Counted from the stretch's first letter, positions 1 to 9,014 are shown. The stretch: 64,000 nucleotides of DNA from Marinobacter sp. F4218 (GCF_019443085.1 NZ_JAHZIL010000002.1:496001-560000); one strand, 5' to 3'. Made by a program: numbers and translations. The notes: generated by a model from the letters alone, not told the origin.

Positions 1-1275
1 GATCTCATCCTCCGCAACGAGAAGATCTGGCACAACGCCAATGGGGACTCCCTGTACGGACTTGATGTGTTCATCCATCCGGAATATCGCGGTTACCGTC
101 TCGGACGGCGGCTCTATGAGGCACGGAAAGAGCTTTGCCGCTCCATGAATCTCCGAGCCATTCTTGCCGGTGGTCGTATCCCCAGCTACCACAAGTACGC
201 GGACCAGTACACGCCGGCGGAATACATCCATCGGGTAGACCGCAAGGAAATTTACGACCCGATACTGAGCTTCCAGCTCTCCAACGATTTCCAGGTCACG
301 CGGCTGATGCACAAGTACCTGCCGGAGGATGAGAAATCCCTCGGCTACGCGACGCTGCTGGAATGGCGCAACATCCTCTACACGCCCCCGTCTTCGGTCC
401 TGAACGTCAAGAAAACTCAGGTGCGTCTCGGCGCTGTGCAATGGCAGATGCGCGAATTCACCTCAGTAGAGGAAGTGCTCAAGCAGGTCGAGTACTTTGT
501 CGATGCCCTCTCGGATTACAAGAGCGACTTCGCTCTGTTCCCCGAGTTTTTCAATGCGCCGCTCATGGGCCTTACTGATCAAATGGACCAGACCCGGGCC
601 ATTCGTTTCCTGGCCGGCTTCACCGAGCAGTTCCGGGATGAAATGTCCGAGATGGCAGTGAGTTACAACATCAACATCATTACCGGATCCATGCCGCTCC
701 TGGAAAACGACCGTGTCTACAACGTGTCTTACCTGTGCCACCGGGACGGACGGGTTGATGAACAACGCAAGATCCATATCACACCACACGAACGCCGGGA
801 CTGGGTTATCGAAGGAGGTAGCGATTTTGAGGTGTTCGAGACCGATGCCGGTCGCGTCGCGATCATGATCTGCTATGACATCGAGTTCCCGGAACTCGGC
901 CGGATTGCCTCCTGTGAAGACGTCGATATCATCATGGTTCCGTTCTGGACAGACACCAAGAACGGCTACCTTCGCGTCCGGCATTGTGCCCAGGCGCGGG
1001 CCATCGAAAATGAATGTTACGTTGTCATCACAGGCAGTGTCGGCAACCTGCCGAAGGTTGAGAACCTGGACGTCCAATACGCCCAGTCATCCGTATTCTC
1101 TCCCTCGGATTTCGCCTTCCCCCACGATGCGGTGATGGCTGAAACGACCCCGAACACGGAAATGATCATGTTCTCAGATATGGATCTCGAAAAACTCAAG
1201 TTGGTGCGTAACGAAGGCTCCGTCACCAATCTGAAAGATCGGCGCGTGGACATGTATGAGCTAAAAAAGAAGTAG
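1..1275 (+). CDS. GNAT acetyltransferase / carbon-nitrogen hydrolase fusion (5' partial)
   Basis: The reading frame is open from the first base, so the gene begins upstream; what is present is the end of a GNAT N-acetyltransferase domain (acetyl-CoA loop with YRGYRLGRRLYE near base 85) followed by a complete nitrilase-fold domain. The nitrilase triad is visible: Glu in FPEFF (544-546), Lys in RKIHI (769-771) and Cys in MICYDIEFPE (871-873). This two-domain architecture is a known family of uncharacterised amidase-like proteins in proteobacteria and eukaryotes; the substrate is unknown. A GTG at 67 could be mistaken for the start but lies inside the GNAT domain. A perfect inverted repeat follows the stop codon. 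Confidence 0.88.
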   Translation, partial: DLILRNEKIWHNANGDSLYGLDVFIHPEYRGYRLGRRLYEARKELCRSMNLRAILAGGRIPSYHKYADQYTPAEYIHRVDRKEIYDPILSFQLSNDFQVTRLMHKYLPEDEKSLGYATLLEWRNILYTPPSSVLNVKKTQVRLGAVQWQMREFTSVEEVLKQVEYFVDALSDYKSDFALFPEFFNAPLMGLTDQMDQTRAIRFLAGFTEQFRDEMSEMAVSYNINIITGSMPLLENDRVYNVSYLCHRDGRVDEQRKIHITPHERRDWVIEGGSDFEVFETDAGRVAIMICYDIEFPELGRIASCEDVDIIMVPFWTDTKNGYLRVRHCAQARAIENECYVVITGSVGNLPKVENLDVQYAQSSVFSPSDFAFPHDAVMAETTPNTEMIMFSDMDLEKLKLVRNEGSVTNLKDRRVDMYELKKK

Positions 1276-1289
1276 TGCCGGCCGATACA

Positions 1290-1319
1290 CTCAGGCAGGG
1301 ACTTTACGCACTGCCTGAG
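1290..1319. repeat. Perfect 9-bp inverted repeat after the nitrilase gene
   Basis: The arms CTCAGGCAG (1290-1298) and CTGCCTGAG (1311-1319) are exact reverse complements with a 12-base loop. There is no T-run on either strand, so this is not a clear intrinsic terminator. It could be an mRNA-end hairpin or a protein-binding site. A second perfect 7-bp repeat, GCTCACC (1389-1395) with GGTGAGC (1404-1410), lies 70 bases on, just before the next gene. Confidence 0.5.
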
Positions 1320-1446
1320 AGCTACCACGTAGGGCACTGATGGCGTTGCCAAACAACCAATCAGTGTCTATTGTTTAGACAATATCCTGCTCACCGTCCG
1401 TATGGTGAGCCGCAGTGGATACGGAAATTCGCCAGAGTAAATCTTG

Positions 1447-1845
1447 ATGAATGAATCTTTACCAGACCTAATCGCGCAATTTCGAGTCAGGCAGGGCCTG
1501 TTCCGTAAGGAACTGGTTGAAGCGGCCCTCTATGAACTGGACGCGTATGGGTGTGTGATGAAAACCGACAAGGTCTTCAATCCTGGCGATACCATTGCTC
1601 TGGATCTGGTAATGGATATGCCCTTCGACGAAATTCGAGCCGAAGGCGTTACCGGGCTCGTGACTGAGCGTAGAAAACACTGCAGCAACTTCTTCTACTC
1701 CGTTGATTTTGTTGAGCTTGATTCTGAGAAAGATTCCCCCCTTGCGGAAAAGCTCCGCCGGATACGGGAAGTGCTTTCAAAGAAGCAGTCTCTTAAATCA
1801 CGACGTTCCCCAGGGCCTCTCTCCGGTTTCCGGCAATTGGCCTGA
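1447..1845 (+). CDS. PilZ-like domain protein
   Basis: A 132-residue soluble protein. An arginine-containing segment (FRKEL near residue 20) is followed by LDAYGCVMKTD and a beta-rich stretch ending in SVDFVEL, which resembles the RxxxR and (D/N)xSxxG pattern and barrel of c-di-GMP-binding PilZ domains. The match is partial: the first motif is degenerate, so c-di-GMP binding is not assured. The C-terminus is a basic Ser/Arg-rich tail. ATG at 1447 is chosen over the TTG one codon earlier. It stands alone, 42 bases ahead of the H1-like gene. Confidence 0.55.
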   Translation: MNESLPDLIAQFRVRQGLFRKELVEAALYELDAYGCVMKTDKVFNPGDTIALDLVMDMPFDEIRAEGVTGLVTERRKHCSNFFYSVDFVELDSEKDSPLAEKLRRIREVLSKKQSLKSRRSPGPLSGFRQLA

Positions 1846-1887
1846 TTCTGTTCGACTGTTCGTCCCCCACCCGTAAGGAGACATTTC

Positions 1888-2556
1888 ATGGCGAAGAAAG
1901 CCAAACCGAGCGTTGATAAGATCGTAAAAAAGGTCAACAAGGAATTCGAGAAAACGTCCTCCCAGATCGAAGGGCTGGTCAACGATGCGCTCAAGCAGTT
2001 CGACAGCTTGCAGCAGCAGATTCAGGACCCGGTCAGGAAGCTGTTGAAAGAAGTGGACGACCTGCGTGAGCGGGAGATGAAGCGGTTCAACGATGAGTTT
2101 GAACGCAGGCTCAACGAATTCCACGAGCTTCAGAGCAGTATTCTTGAACGCCTGGGTGTCGCCTCAAAGGAAGCCGGAAACGAGGTAAAGAAACGCACCG
2201 AGGAAATCAGTCAGGAAGCGAAGACAGCGGCCAAAAAGGCGGCGCCAAAATCGTCCGCCAAATCCGGTAGTAAGGCCGCCAAATCTTCGGCTAAAAAAAC
2301 GCCTGCCAAGAAGACGCCCGCCAAAAAGGCACCTGCTAAGAAGCCGGCGACTGGCACAGCCAAAGCCGTCGACAAAAGCAACCTGACTCTGGTGAAAGGT
2401 ATTGGTCCGGCAACGGCCAAGAAGATGAAGGAAGCTGGCATTACGTCCATTGATCAGATCGCCAATCCTTCCGAGGCCGACCAGGAAAAGCTCAAGGCCT
2501 TCTCCAACATCAAGGGATTTTCCCAGTTCAGCACTGAAGCCAAGAAAATCGTATGA
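1888..2556 (+). CDS. Histone-H1-like, helix-hairpin-helix protein
   Basis: 222 residues in three parts. Residues 1-110 are charged and strongly helical, probably coiled coil, and resemble phasin-type proteins. Residues 112-155 are a Lys/Ala/Pro-rich tail with repeated PAKK and AKKA units, like bacterial H1-like proteins such as AlgP. Residues 160-222 form a helix-hairpin-helix-type domain (LVKGIGPATAKKMKEAGI), a fold that binds DNA without sequence specificity. The likely role is DNA or polyanion binding; no specific partner is known. A good Shine-Dalgarno (AAGGAG) precedes the ATG. Its stop overlaps the selD fusion start by four bases, so the two are translationally coupled, which is unexpected. 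Confidence 0.7.
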   Translation: MAKKAKPSVDKIVKKVNKEFEKTSSQIEGLVNDALKQFDSLQQQIQDPVRKLLKEVDDLREREMKRFNDEFERRLNEFHELQSSILERLGVASKEAGNEVKKRTEEISQEAKTAAKKAAPKSSAKSGSKAAKSSAKKTPAKKTPAKKAPAKKPATGTAKAVDKSNLTLVKGIGPATAKKMKEAGITSIDQIANPSEADQEKLKAFSNIKGFSQFSTEAKKIV

Positions 2557-4832
2557 TGCGAACGCCTGACCAGCCTGTTTTACGGGACATAGTCCTGGTT
2601 GGCGGCGGGCACAGCCACGTCGGGGTATTGAAGCGGTTCGCCATGAACCCGGTCCCCGGCGTGCGGCTTACCCTGATCTGCCGAGATACCCACACGCCCT
2701 ACTCTGGCATGCTGCCCGGGTACGTAGCCGGCCATTACAGCTATGACGACGTGCATATAGATCTCAGCCGTCTGGCAGAATACGCCGGAGCCCGGTTCTA
2801 CCGTGACGAAGCGATTGGTATCGACCGGGATCAGAAGCGAGTTATATGCCGTGGTCGACCGGATGTGCCCTACGACATTCTGTCCATCAATATCGGTTCG
2901 TCTCCGCAAGTCAACGAAGTTGAAGGGGCTGCCGACCATGCGGTCCCGGTCAAGCCCATCACCGGCTTCAATAACAGCTGGCTTGCCCTGCTGTCCCGGA
3001 TCGAAAACCACGACGGGCCGCTGTCTATCAGCGTTGTCGGAGCCGGTGCCGGTGGCGTTGAATTGACCCTCGCCATGCAGTTCCGACTGACGAAAGAACT
3101 CAAGCAGCGGGGCAAAGATCCGGATCAGCTGCATTTCCATCTTTTCGACGCGGCCGACGAGATTCTTCCGACCCACAACCCCAAGGTTCGCGAAATATTC
3201 CGGAAAACACTCTCGGAACGGGGCGTGAAAGTTCACCTCGGGTCCCCGGTCCGCAAGGTTCAGGAAGGGTTGTTGCTGACCGAATCGGGCGAATCCCTGC
3301 AAACAGACGAGGTCCTGTGGGTAACCCGCGCAGGCGGCCCTGAGTGGTTAAAGGACACCGGACTCGCCCTGGATGAGAGCCTGTTCATTCGGGTTCGTGA
3401 CACGCTTCAGTCCGAGAACGACGACAGCATTTTTGCCGCCGGTGATATCGCCAATGTCACCAATCACCCGAGGGAAAAAGCGGGGGTATTCGCGGTACGC
3501 CAGGGCCCTCCCCTGGCCGACAACCTGAAGCGCATGGCCCTCGGCAAGCGAGCCAGAGATTTTCACCCGCAGAAAAGTTGGCTGGCACTGATCAGTACCG
3601 GCGACAAGTACGCCGTCGCTTCCCGCGGGAACATGGAATTCGACGGTGCCCTCGTCTGGCGCTGGAAAGACTGGATCGACCGCCGCTTCATGAAAAAGTT
3701 CAACGACCTGCCGGCCATGGAGGATGACGCCAAGCTACCCGACACGGCCGCGGCACAGAACCCCGAAGAAGCCTCCCAGGCTATCTCGGCAGTGGCCATG
3801 CGCTGTGGCGGCTGCGGTGCGAAAGTCGGCAGTACCGTGCTATCCCGGGCACTCGGAGAGCTCAAACCGATTGAGCGGGACGATATCCTCATTGGTCTGC
3901 ATGCGCCCGATGATGCGGCAGTGCTCCGGGTCCCCCCTGGCAAGGCTGTGGTCCATACCGTGGATTTTTTCCGGGCGTTCATCGACGATCCCTATGTTTT
4001 TGGTCGCGTTGCAGCCAACCACAGTCTTGGAGATGTGTTCGCCATGGGCGCCGAGGCTCAGAGTGCGACCGCTGTGGCGACGGTGCCCTATGGCATAGAA
4101 TCCAAGGTCGAGGACGTCGTTTTCCAGATGATGTCCGGGGCGGTGGAGGTGCTGAATGAGGCCGGTTGTGCCCTGGTGGGCGGCCACACGGGCGAAGGTA
4201 AGGAATTGGCGCTGGGCTTTGCCGTCAACGGCCTGATCGATCCGGATGAGGTCATGAGTAAAGGCGGATTGCGGGCCGGTGATGTTCTGATACTCACCAA
4301 ACCGATCGGTACCGGCACCCTGTTTGCCGCCCACGCCCGACTGGCGGCCAGAGGTCGATGGATTGATAGCGCCCTTGCCTCCATGATCCAGTCCAACAAA
4401 CTTGCGGCGGAATGCCTGAGGCGATACGGATCCCGGGCCTGCACAGACGTTACCGGCTTCGGACTTCTCGGGCACCTCGTCGAGATGACCCGGCCCTCGG
4501 GCGTTGACGCAGAGCTGGACCTGTCTGCAATTCCGGTATTGCCGGGAGCGGAAGAGACCGCAGCGGCCGGCATCCTGAGCTCGCTCCAGCCTGCCAACAT
4601 CCGGTTGCGTCGTGGTATCCGGGATCAGGAGAAATGGGTCAAGCATCCCAGGTACCCGTTGATCTTCGATCCGCAGACGGCGGGCGGCTTACTCGCCAGC
4701 GTTTCCGCCGATCAGGCCGAAGCCTGCGTGCGGGAACTGAAATCCCTCGGCTACCCGCACACCGCAATTATCGGTCGGGTGCTGCCGCAGGATGTGGAAG
4801 GCGCCATCGAACCCATTTCGCTAAAGGACTAG
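2553..4832 (+). CDS. selD: Pyridine nucleotide-disulfide oxidoreductase fused to selenide, water dikinase
   Basis: 759 residues. The N-terminal ~380 residues are an FAD/NAD(P)-binding oxidoreductase: dinucleotide motif VGGGHSHVG near residue 14, second Rossmann motif VVGAGAGGVELT near 160 and an FAADIA-type FAD motif near 297. The C-terminal ~345 residues are SelD, which makes selenophosphate from selenide and ATP. The catalytic loop CGGCGAK has the nucleophile position as Cys421 (not selenocysteine) and Lys424; DDAAVL and GGHTGEGKEL are also typical. Fusions of this type are known in cyanobacteria and proteobacteria; the oxidoreductase half may deliver reduced selenium. Context with SenB and a selenate-type transporter suggests it feeds a selenosugar pathway as well as, or instead of, selenoproteins or seleno-tRNA. 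Confidence 0.92.
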   Translation: MMRTPDQPVLRDIVLVGGGHSHVGVLKRFAMNPVPGVRLTLICRDTHTPYSGMLPGYVAGHYSYDDVHIDLSRLAEYAGARFYRDEAIGIDRDQKRVICRGRPDVPYDILSINIGSSPQVNEVEGAADHAVPVKPITGFNNSWLALLSRIENHDGPLSISVVGAGAGGVELTLAMQFRLTKELKQRGKDPDQLHFHLFDAADEILPTHNPKVREIFRKTLSERGVKVHLGSPVRKVQEGLLLTESGESLQTDEVLWVTRAGGPEWLKDTGLALDESLFIRVRDTLQSENDDSIFAAGDIANVTNHPREKAGVFAVRQGPPLADNLKRMALGKRARDFHPQKSWLALISTGDKYAVASRGNMEFDGALVWRWKDWIDRRFMKKFNDLPAMEDDAKLPDTAAAQNPEEASQAISAVAMRCGGCGAKVGSTVLSRALGELKPIERDDILIGLHAPDDAAVLRVPPGKAVVHTVDFFRAFIDDPYVFGRVAANHSLGDVFAMGAEAQSATAVATVPYGIESKVEDVVFQMMSGAVEVLNEAGCALVGGHTGEGKELALGFAVNGLIDPDEVMSKGGLRAGDVLILTKPIGTGTLFAAHARLAARGRWIDSALASMIQSNKLAAECLRRYGSRACTDVTGFGLLGHLVEMTRPSGVDAELDLSAIPVLPGAEETAAAGILSSLQPANIRLRRGIRDQEKWVKHPRYPLIFDPQTAGGLLASVSADQAEACVRELKSLGYPHTAIIGRVLPQDVEGAIEPISLKD

Positions 4833-4848
4833 CGTCTGAACCGAGGGA

Positions 4849-5832
4849 CTACCCTTTCAGATCAGCCCGGCGCCGGGTGGCTGTCTCCAACGCCCGTTCC
4901 AGAGCCTGCCGCTCGTTCTCGGGCGTGAAAAGCGGGGCAAGTGCCTGCACCTGCTCCGACAGGCGCTCCCGGTATTCCGGGTCAGTTTCTGCCCGGTGGA
5001 GGGTATGGGCAAGTGATACCTCATCCCCAGCCGGGAAATAACCGTCGTAATGATCACCCAGCAGGCCGCGATTTCCGGGGATGTCCGAGGCGATGATCGC
5101 CAGCCCCGCCCGACAAGCCTCGGAAACCACATTGGCGCCACCCTCCATCACGGAGCTGATCACCATGAGCTGGCATCGCGCCATCAGTGACCGGATTTCT
5201 GCTTTGTCGAGCTCACCCAGCCATTCGAAGCGCGGATTTTCCTGCACCTCCTTCTCCACCATCGATTGCCAACTGTCATTGTGCGGCTTTCCGGCGCAGA
5301 GAACGCGAACTGTCGAATCCTCTGGCAAAAGCCGGGCAGCAATCGCGGTCCGAAGGGAATCCTTTTCCTCCCTCAGATGGCCAATCACACAGACGTCAAA
5401 ACAATCGGTGTTGCGGCCGGCGTTTCGCGCCGCAGGCAATGCCTCTGCAGATTGGTAAAGGGTAATGAGCTTATCGGTAAACTGCTCTGGAATATCCTCG
5501 TTCACCCGGGCGTGCAATCCAATCAATACGTCGGCCGCCGCCATGGACGCCAGTGTGGGAAGTGGGTATTCGTGCTGGTGGCGGTAAATGTCGGTGCCCG
5601 TCAACGCCAGTAACAACGGCGCTTCCGGCCAGCATTTCCGGAACATCTGGATGGCATCGTGACTGCGCCAGGCATGTAGGGCGACAAACGCATCGCAACT
5701 CTCGCCCTGGTATTCCGTCACAACAGCAACCTGATGGCCGGCTTGTCGGAGCAGGTCAGCCCAGCGCTCGGCGGTGGCACGATTGCCGGCACGGGATCCC
5801 GGAGGTGCCGGCGTGATCATTATTATTTTCAT
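4849..5832 (-). CDS. senB: SenB-type selenosugar synthase (TIGR04348 glycosyltransferase)
   Basis: 327 residues from ATG 5832; a GTG 15 bases upstream (5847) is possible but the family begins MKIIMITPAPPGSRAGNR. The GT-B fold is suggested by the N-terminal PPGSRAGNRATAERWA segment and the C-terminal VMEGGANVVSEA donor-binding motif (E-x7-E type). TIGR04348 proteins were characterised as SenB, which joins selenophosphate to a UDP-sugar to make a selenosugar, the first committed step of selenoneine biosynthesis. It is convergent with the SelD fusion, 16 bases apart, and divergent from the transporter. No SenA (EgtB-like selenoneine synthase) is in the window, so the end product is open. Confidence 0.85.
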   Translation of the reverse strand: MKIIMITPAPPGSRAGNRATAERWADLLRQAGHQVAVVTEYQGESCDAFVALHAWRSHDAIQMFRKCWPEAPLLLALTGTDIYRHQHEYPLPTLASMAAADVLIGLHARVNEDIPEQFTDKLITLYQSAEALPAARNAGRNTDCFDVCVIGHLREEKDSLRTAIAARLLPEDSTVRVLCAGKPHNDSWQSMVEKEVQENPRFEWLGELDKAEIRSLMARCQLMVISSVMEGGANVVSEACRAGLAIIASDIPGNRGLLGDHYDGYFPAGDEVSLAHTLHRAETDPEYRERLSEQVQALAPLFTPENERQALERALETATRRRADLKG

Positions 5833-6005
5833 GATTTTCCCATTCACAAACGATGCAAAGACTTGGGGTTACAGGGCTGAGCCAATCAAAGCAGCAATTC
5901 GTATAGCTGTTCAGGGTTGACGCAAATCAAGGTATCCTTGGCCCTTCAGGATGCGACGTGCGTTCGCTCACTCCAGTCATCCAATCATAGAACTAAGGAC
6001 ATCAA

Positions 6006-6881
6006 ATGGCTTTGAATCTTATACGGAAATTCACGCTTTCCGGCCTGCTTGGTGCAATGGCTTTCTCCGCATCCGCTGAAACCTTCGTGTTCACAGCCAT
6101 TCCCGATGAGGACGAAACAAAGCTTGTGGAGCGGTTCAGAGGCGTTGCCGACTACCTTTCGGAAGAACTGAATGTGGACGTTCGGTATATTCCCGTCAAA
6201 TCCTACGCCGCCGCTGTATCGGCATTTCGTAACAATCAGGTTCAGTTGGCCTGGTTCGGTGGTCTTTCCGGTGTCCAGGCCCGACGTCTGGTTCCCGGCT
6301 CCGAAGCGATTGCCCAGGGCGTCGAGGACGAAGCCTTCCAGACCTATTTTATAGCCAACACCAGCACTGGCATTGAACCGGCTGAAGACCTGTCTGAATT
6401 GCAGGATGGCCTCAAAGACAAGACCTTCACCTTCGGGTCCAAGGGCTCTACCTCCGGCCGTCTGATGCCGGAATTCTACATTCGTGAAACCTTCGGCGAA
6501 CAGCCAGAGGACTTTTTTTCGCGGGTTGGTTTCAGCGGCAATCACACACGTACTCTCCGTCTCGTAGAGGCCGGCACCTACGAGGTTGGCGCGCTGAACT
6601 TCCAGGTCTGGCAGAAAGAGGTTGAGGATGGCAACGTCGATACCGACGCGGTTCAGGTGATCTGGGAAACCCCGCCGTACCCGGATTACCAGTGGACCAT
6701 CCGCGGTGACGTGAACGACCGCTTTGGAGAAGGCTTCAAGGATCGTGTCAAAGAGGCGCTGTTGAGCCTGGACGATAAAGCGCTGCTGGAAAGCTTCCCG
6801 CGCTCAGGTTTCATCCCTGCCTCCAATGACGATTACGAGCCCATCCGGAAGACAGCCGAAGAGATTGGAATCCTCGATTAA
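6006..6881 (+). CDS. Putative selenate ABC transporter, periplasmic binding protein (PhnD-like)
   Basis: 291 residues. A signal peptide (basic start, hydrophobic core, cleavage after ASA near residue 24) leads into a PhnD/phosphonate-binding fold beginning FVFTAIPDEDE, with KSYAAAVSAFRNNQVQLAWFGG and GSKGSTSGRLMPEFY around the ligand site. Members of this subfamily that sit next to SelD and TIGR04348 genes have been named selenate-binding; the ligand has not been shown here and could be selenite, phosphite or a phosphonate. First gene of a three-gene operon divergent from senB; its stop overlaps the next start (TAATG). Confidence 0.8.
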   Translation: MALNLIRKFTLSGLLGAMAFSASAETFVFTAIPDEDETKLVERFRGVADYLSEELNVDVRYIPVKSYAAAVSAFRNNQVQLAWFGGLSGVQARRLVPGSEAIAQGVEDEAFQTYFIANTSTGIEPAEDLSELQDGLKDKTFTFGSKGSTSGRLMPEFYIRETFGEQPEDFFSRVGFSGNHTRTLRLVEAGTYEVGALNFQVWQKEVEDGNVDTDAVQVIWETPPYPDYQWTIRGDVNDRFGEGFKDRVKEALLSLDDKALLESFPRSGFIPASNDDYEPIRKTAEEIGILD

Positions 6882-7531
6882 TGTCAGGATTCGATCTCCC
6901 AAGTCTGACAGCTTCCTTCAGCGGAGAGCGGGTGGTTGGCCCGCTCTCCCTGACGGTCAAACAGGGCGAACAGGTCGCTCTGGTCGGCAAGAGCGGTGCC
7001 GGCAAATCAACACTGATTCGATTGATTCATGAGCAGGTGAATCGTAACTCTTCACTGGTGCCACAAGAGTTGGGGCTGGTTAACGCCCTTCCCGTTTTCC
7101 ACAATGTGTTCATGGGCCAATTGGATCGGCATTCAGTCTGGTACAACACGATGTCCCTGATCCGCCCCTTTACCGCGGACAAAACAGCCGTTCGGGAATT
7201 GCTGGCTGACCTGGGCATGCCTGAAAAGCTCTGGATTCCTACGGCGTCGCTGTCAGGCGGACAGCGTCAGCGGGTTGCAGTAGCGCGAGCCATGTATCGA
7301 AACGCCGGTTTACTCCTGGCGGATGAACCGGTATCCGCCCTTGATGGTCCCATGGCACACCTTGTCATGAAGCGACTCAAGGAATACTTTACGACAAGTG
7401 TCATTGCGCTCCACGACGTCGAAATGGCATTGACGTACTGCAACAGGATAGTTGGAATACAGGACGGCCAGGTCGCACTGGATGACACCAGCGATCGCCT
7501 GACTGCCGCCGACATCATGTCACTCTACTAG
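6881..7531 (+). CDS. ABC transporter ATP-binding protein (PhnC-like, putative selenate importer)
   Basis: 216 residues with Walker A GKSGAGKST (near residue 33), Q-loop VPQELG, signature LSGGQRQRVAVARA, Walker B LLLADEP and a switch histidine in ALHDVEMAL. It is short for the family: the stretch between Walker A and the Q-loop is about 16 residues rather than the usual 40 or so, so the beta-subdomain is trimmed. Starts on the one-base TAATG overlap with the binding protein and precedes the permease by 16 bases. It energises uptake by the adjacent permease. Confidence 0.85.
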   Translation: MSGFDLPSLTASFSGERVVGPLSLTVKQGEQVALVGKSGAGKSTLIRLIHEQVNRNSSLVPQELGLVNALPVFHNVFMGQLDRHSVWYNTMSLIRPFTADKTAVRELLADLGMPEKLWIPTASLSGGQRQRVAVARAMYRNAGLLLADEPVSALDGPMAHLVMKRLKEYFTTSVIALHDVEMALTYCNRIVGIQDGQVALDDTSDRLTAADIMSLY

Positions 7532-7547
7532 GAAACGCCAGCCCCTC

Positions 7548-9014
7548 ATGTTTTCCTATCCGACGGTTCGAACCAGCCTGATTTTTCTTGCCATTGCGGT
7601 GGCTGGGCTGCTGGCCGCCGACATTGCGATAACCGCTTCCAATCCATGGCGGGATCTTGGCAACTTCTTCCTCGGTGTCGTGACTCCCAATTTTTTCAGT
7701 TCCGAGGGGCTGATGACGGCATTACTGAGGACCGTCGCCTTCGCGTTCGTGGGGGTGGCGCTCGGGAGTGTGGCCGGCTTCATGTTGTCTCTGGTCTACC
7801 GTTTCTTGCCCGTTCGCATCTTCTGTGCGTTTATCCGGGCCATTCACGAGCTTTTCTGGGCGCTCATCTTTCTCCAATTCTTCGGTTTCCACCCGCTAAC
7901 GGGGGTTCTCGCCATTGCCATCCCCTACTCCGGGATCTTTGCCAAGGTGTATTCCGAGATTCTCGAGGAAGCGGATCCCGAGCCGGGCCGCCTGTTGCCG
8001 CCCGGCACTGGGGTTATCGCCGCATTCCTGTACACCCGAATTCCGGATTGCTGGGTCCAGCTTCGGACCTATACCGCGTACCGGCTTGAGTGCGGCCTGC
8101 GCTCCAGTGCCATCCTCGGCTTTGTGGGTTTGCCGACATTGGGGTTTTACCTCGAATCGGCATTTTCCCAGGGGCTTTACTCAGACGCCGGCGCCATGCT
8201 GATCCTTTTCTATGTATTGATCGCTACCATGCCGTTATGGGTCAAACCCAAGCTGCTACCGATCTACATACTCGGTGCGCCTTTTTTCCTGGGGGACGGA
8301 CTGCCGATCGTCTGGGGAAATGTTGAACGGTTTTTCACCCAGGACATCATTCCCAGTCCCATCAGGCAGGGCGAGGGTCTTGCCGGCCTGACCTCCTGGT
8401 TTGGAGACCTGATGGTCCATCAGGCCCTGCCGGGCATCTGGAACACGGTGATTCTCACCCAGATTGCCTTGGTCGGGACCGGCATTCTGGCCCTCTTGCT
8501 GTTCCCCCTGATCTCCAATCACTTCGGCGGTCCCATTCGCCGAACATCCGGCCATGTATTTCTGGTCATTGCACGGTCAACACCGGAATACATCCTTGCC
8601 TACATCCTGCTTCAATTGTGGGGTCCTTCGATGTTGCCTGCCGTTGTTGCGCTGGCTCTGCATAATGGCGGTATCATCGGCCACCTGATTGGTCGCCAGA
8701 CCAATAACATCAAGTTGAGAGGCGATGCCGTAAAGGGCTTCAGCCGTTACTCGTGGGAGCTGGTGCCCAGGGTTTACCGCTCGTTCCTGGCCTTCCTGTT
8801 CTACCGCTGGGAAATCATCATGCGGGAAACAGCGATCCTCGGCATTCTCGGCATCTATACCCTGGGCTTCTACGTGGACAGCGCCATTCAGAATATCCAG
8901 TTTGACCGTGCCATGATGCTGATCCTGATAACCGCTCTGCTCAACATCGGTGTGGATGCCCTCGGACGCTACATCCGCCGGAAACTGGCACTGCAAACCA
9001 TGCCAACCTGCTAG
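7548..9014 (+). CDS. ABC transporter permease, PhnE-like tandem fusion (putative selenate importer)
   Basis: 488 residues with about ten to twelve hydrophobic segments. Two PhnE-type halves are visible: the first (residues ~1-240) contains AIPYSGIFAKVYSEILEEAD and ends in ILGFVGLPTLGFYL; the second (~290-480) contains ALHNGGIIGHLIGRQTN and ends in AILGILGIYTLGFYV. The repeated G-x-LGFY signature marks an internal duplication, so one polypeptide probably supplies both membrane domains. Last gene of the transporter operon. Confidence 0.82.
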   Translation: MFSYPTVRTSLIFLAIAVAGLLAADIAITASNPWRDLGNFFLGVVTPNFFSSEGLMTALLRTVAFAFVGVALGSVAGFMLSLVYRFLPVRIFCAFIRAIHELFWALIFLQFFGFHPLTGVLAIAIPYSGIFAKVYSEILEEADPEPGRLLPPGTGVIAAFLYTRIPDCWVQLRTYTAYRLECGLRSSAILGFVGLPTLGFYLESAFSQGLYSDAGAMLILFYVLIATMPLWVKPKLLPIYILGAPFFLGDGLPIVWGNVERFFTQDIIPSPIRQGEGLAGLTSWFGDLMVHQALPGIWNTVILTQIALVGTGILALLLFPLISNHFGGPIRRTSGHVFLVIARSTPEYILAYILLQLWGPSMLPAVVALALHNGGIIGHLIGRQTNNIKLRGDAVKGFSRYSWELVPRVYRSFLAFLFYRWEIIMRETAILGILGIYTLGFYVDSAIQNIQFDRAMMLILITALLNIGVDALGRYIRRKLALQTMPTC

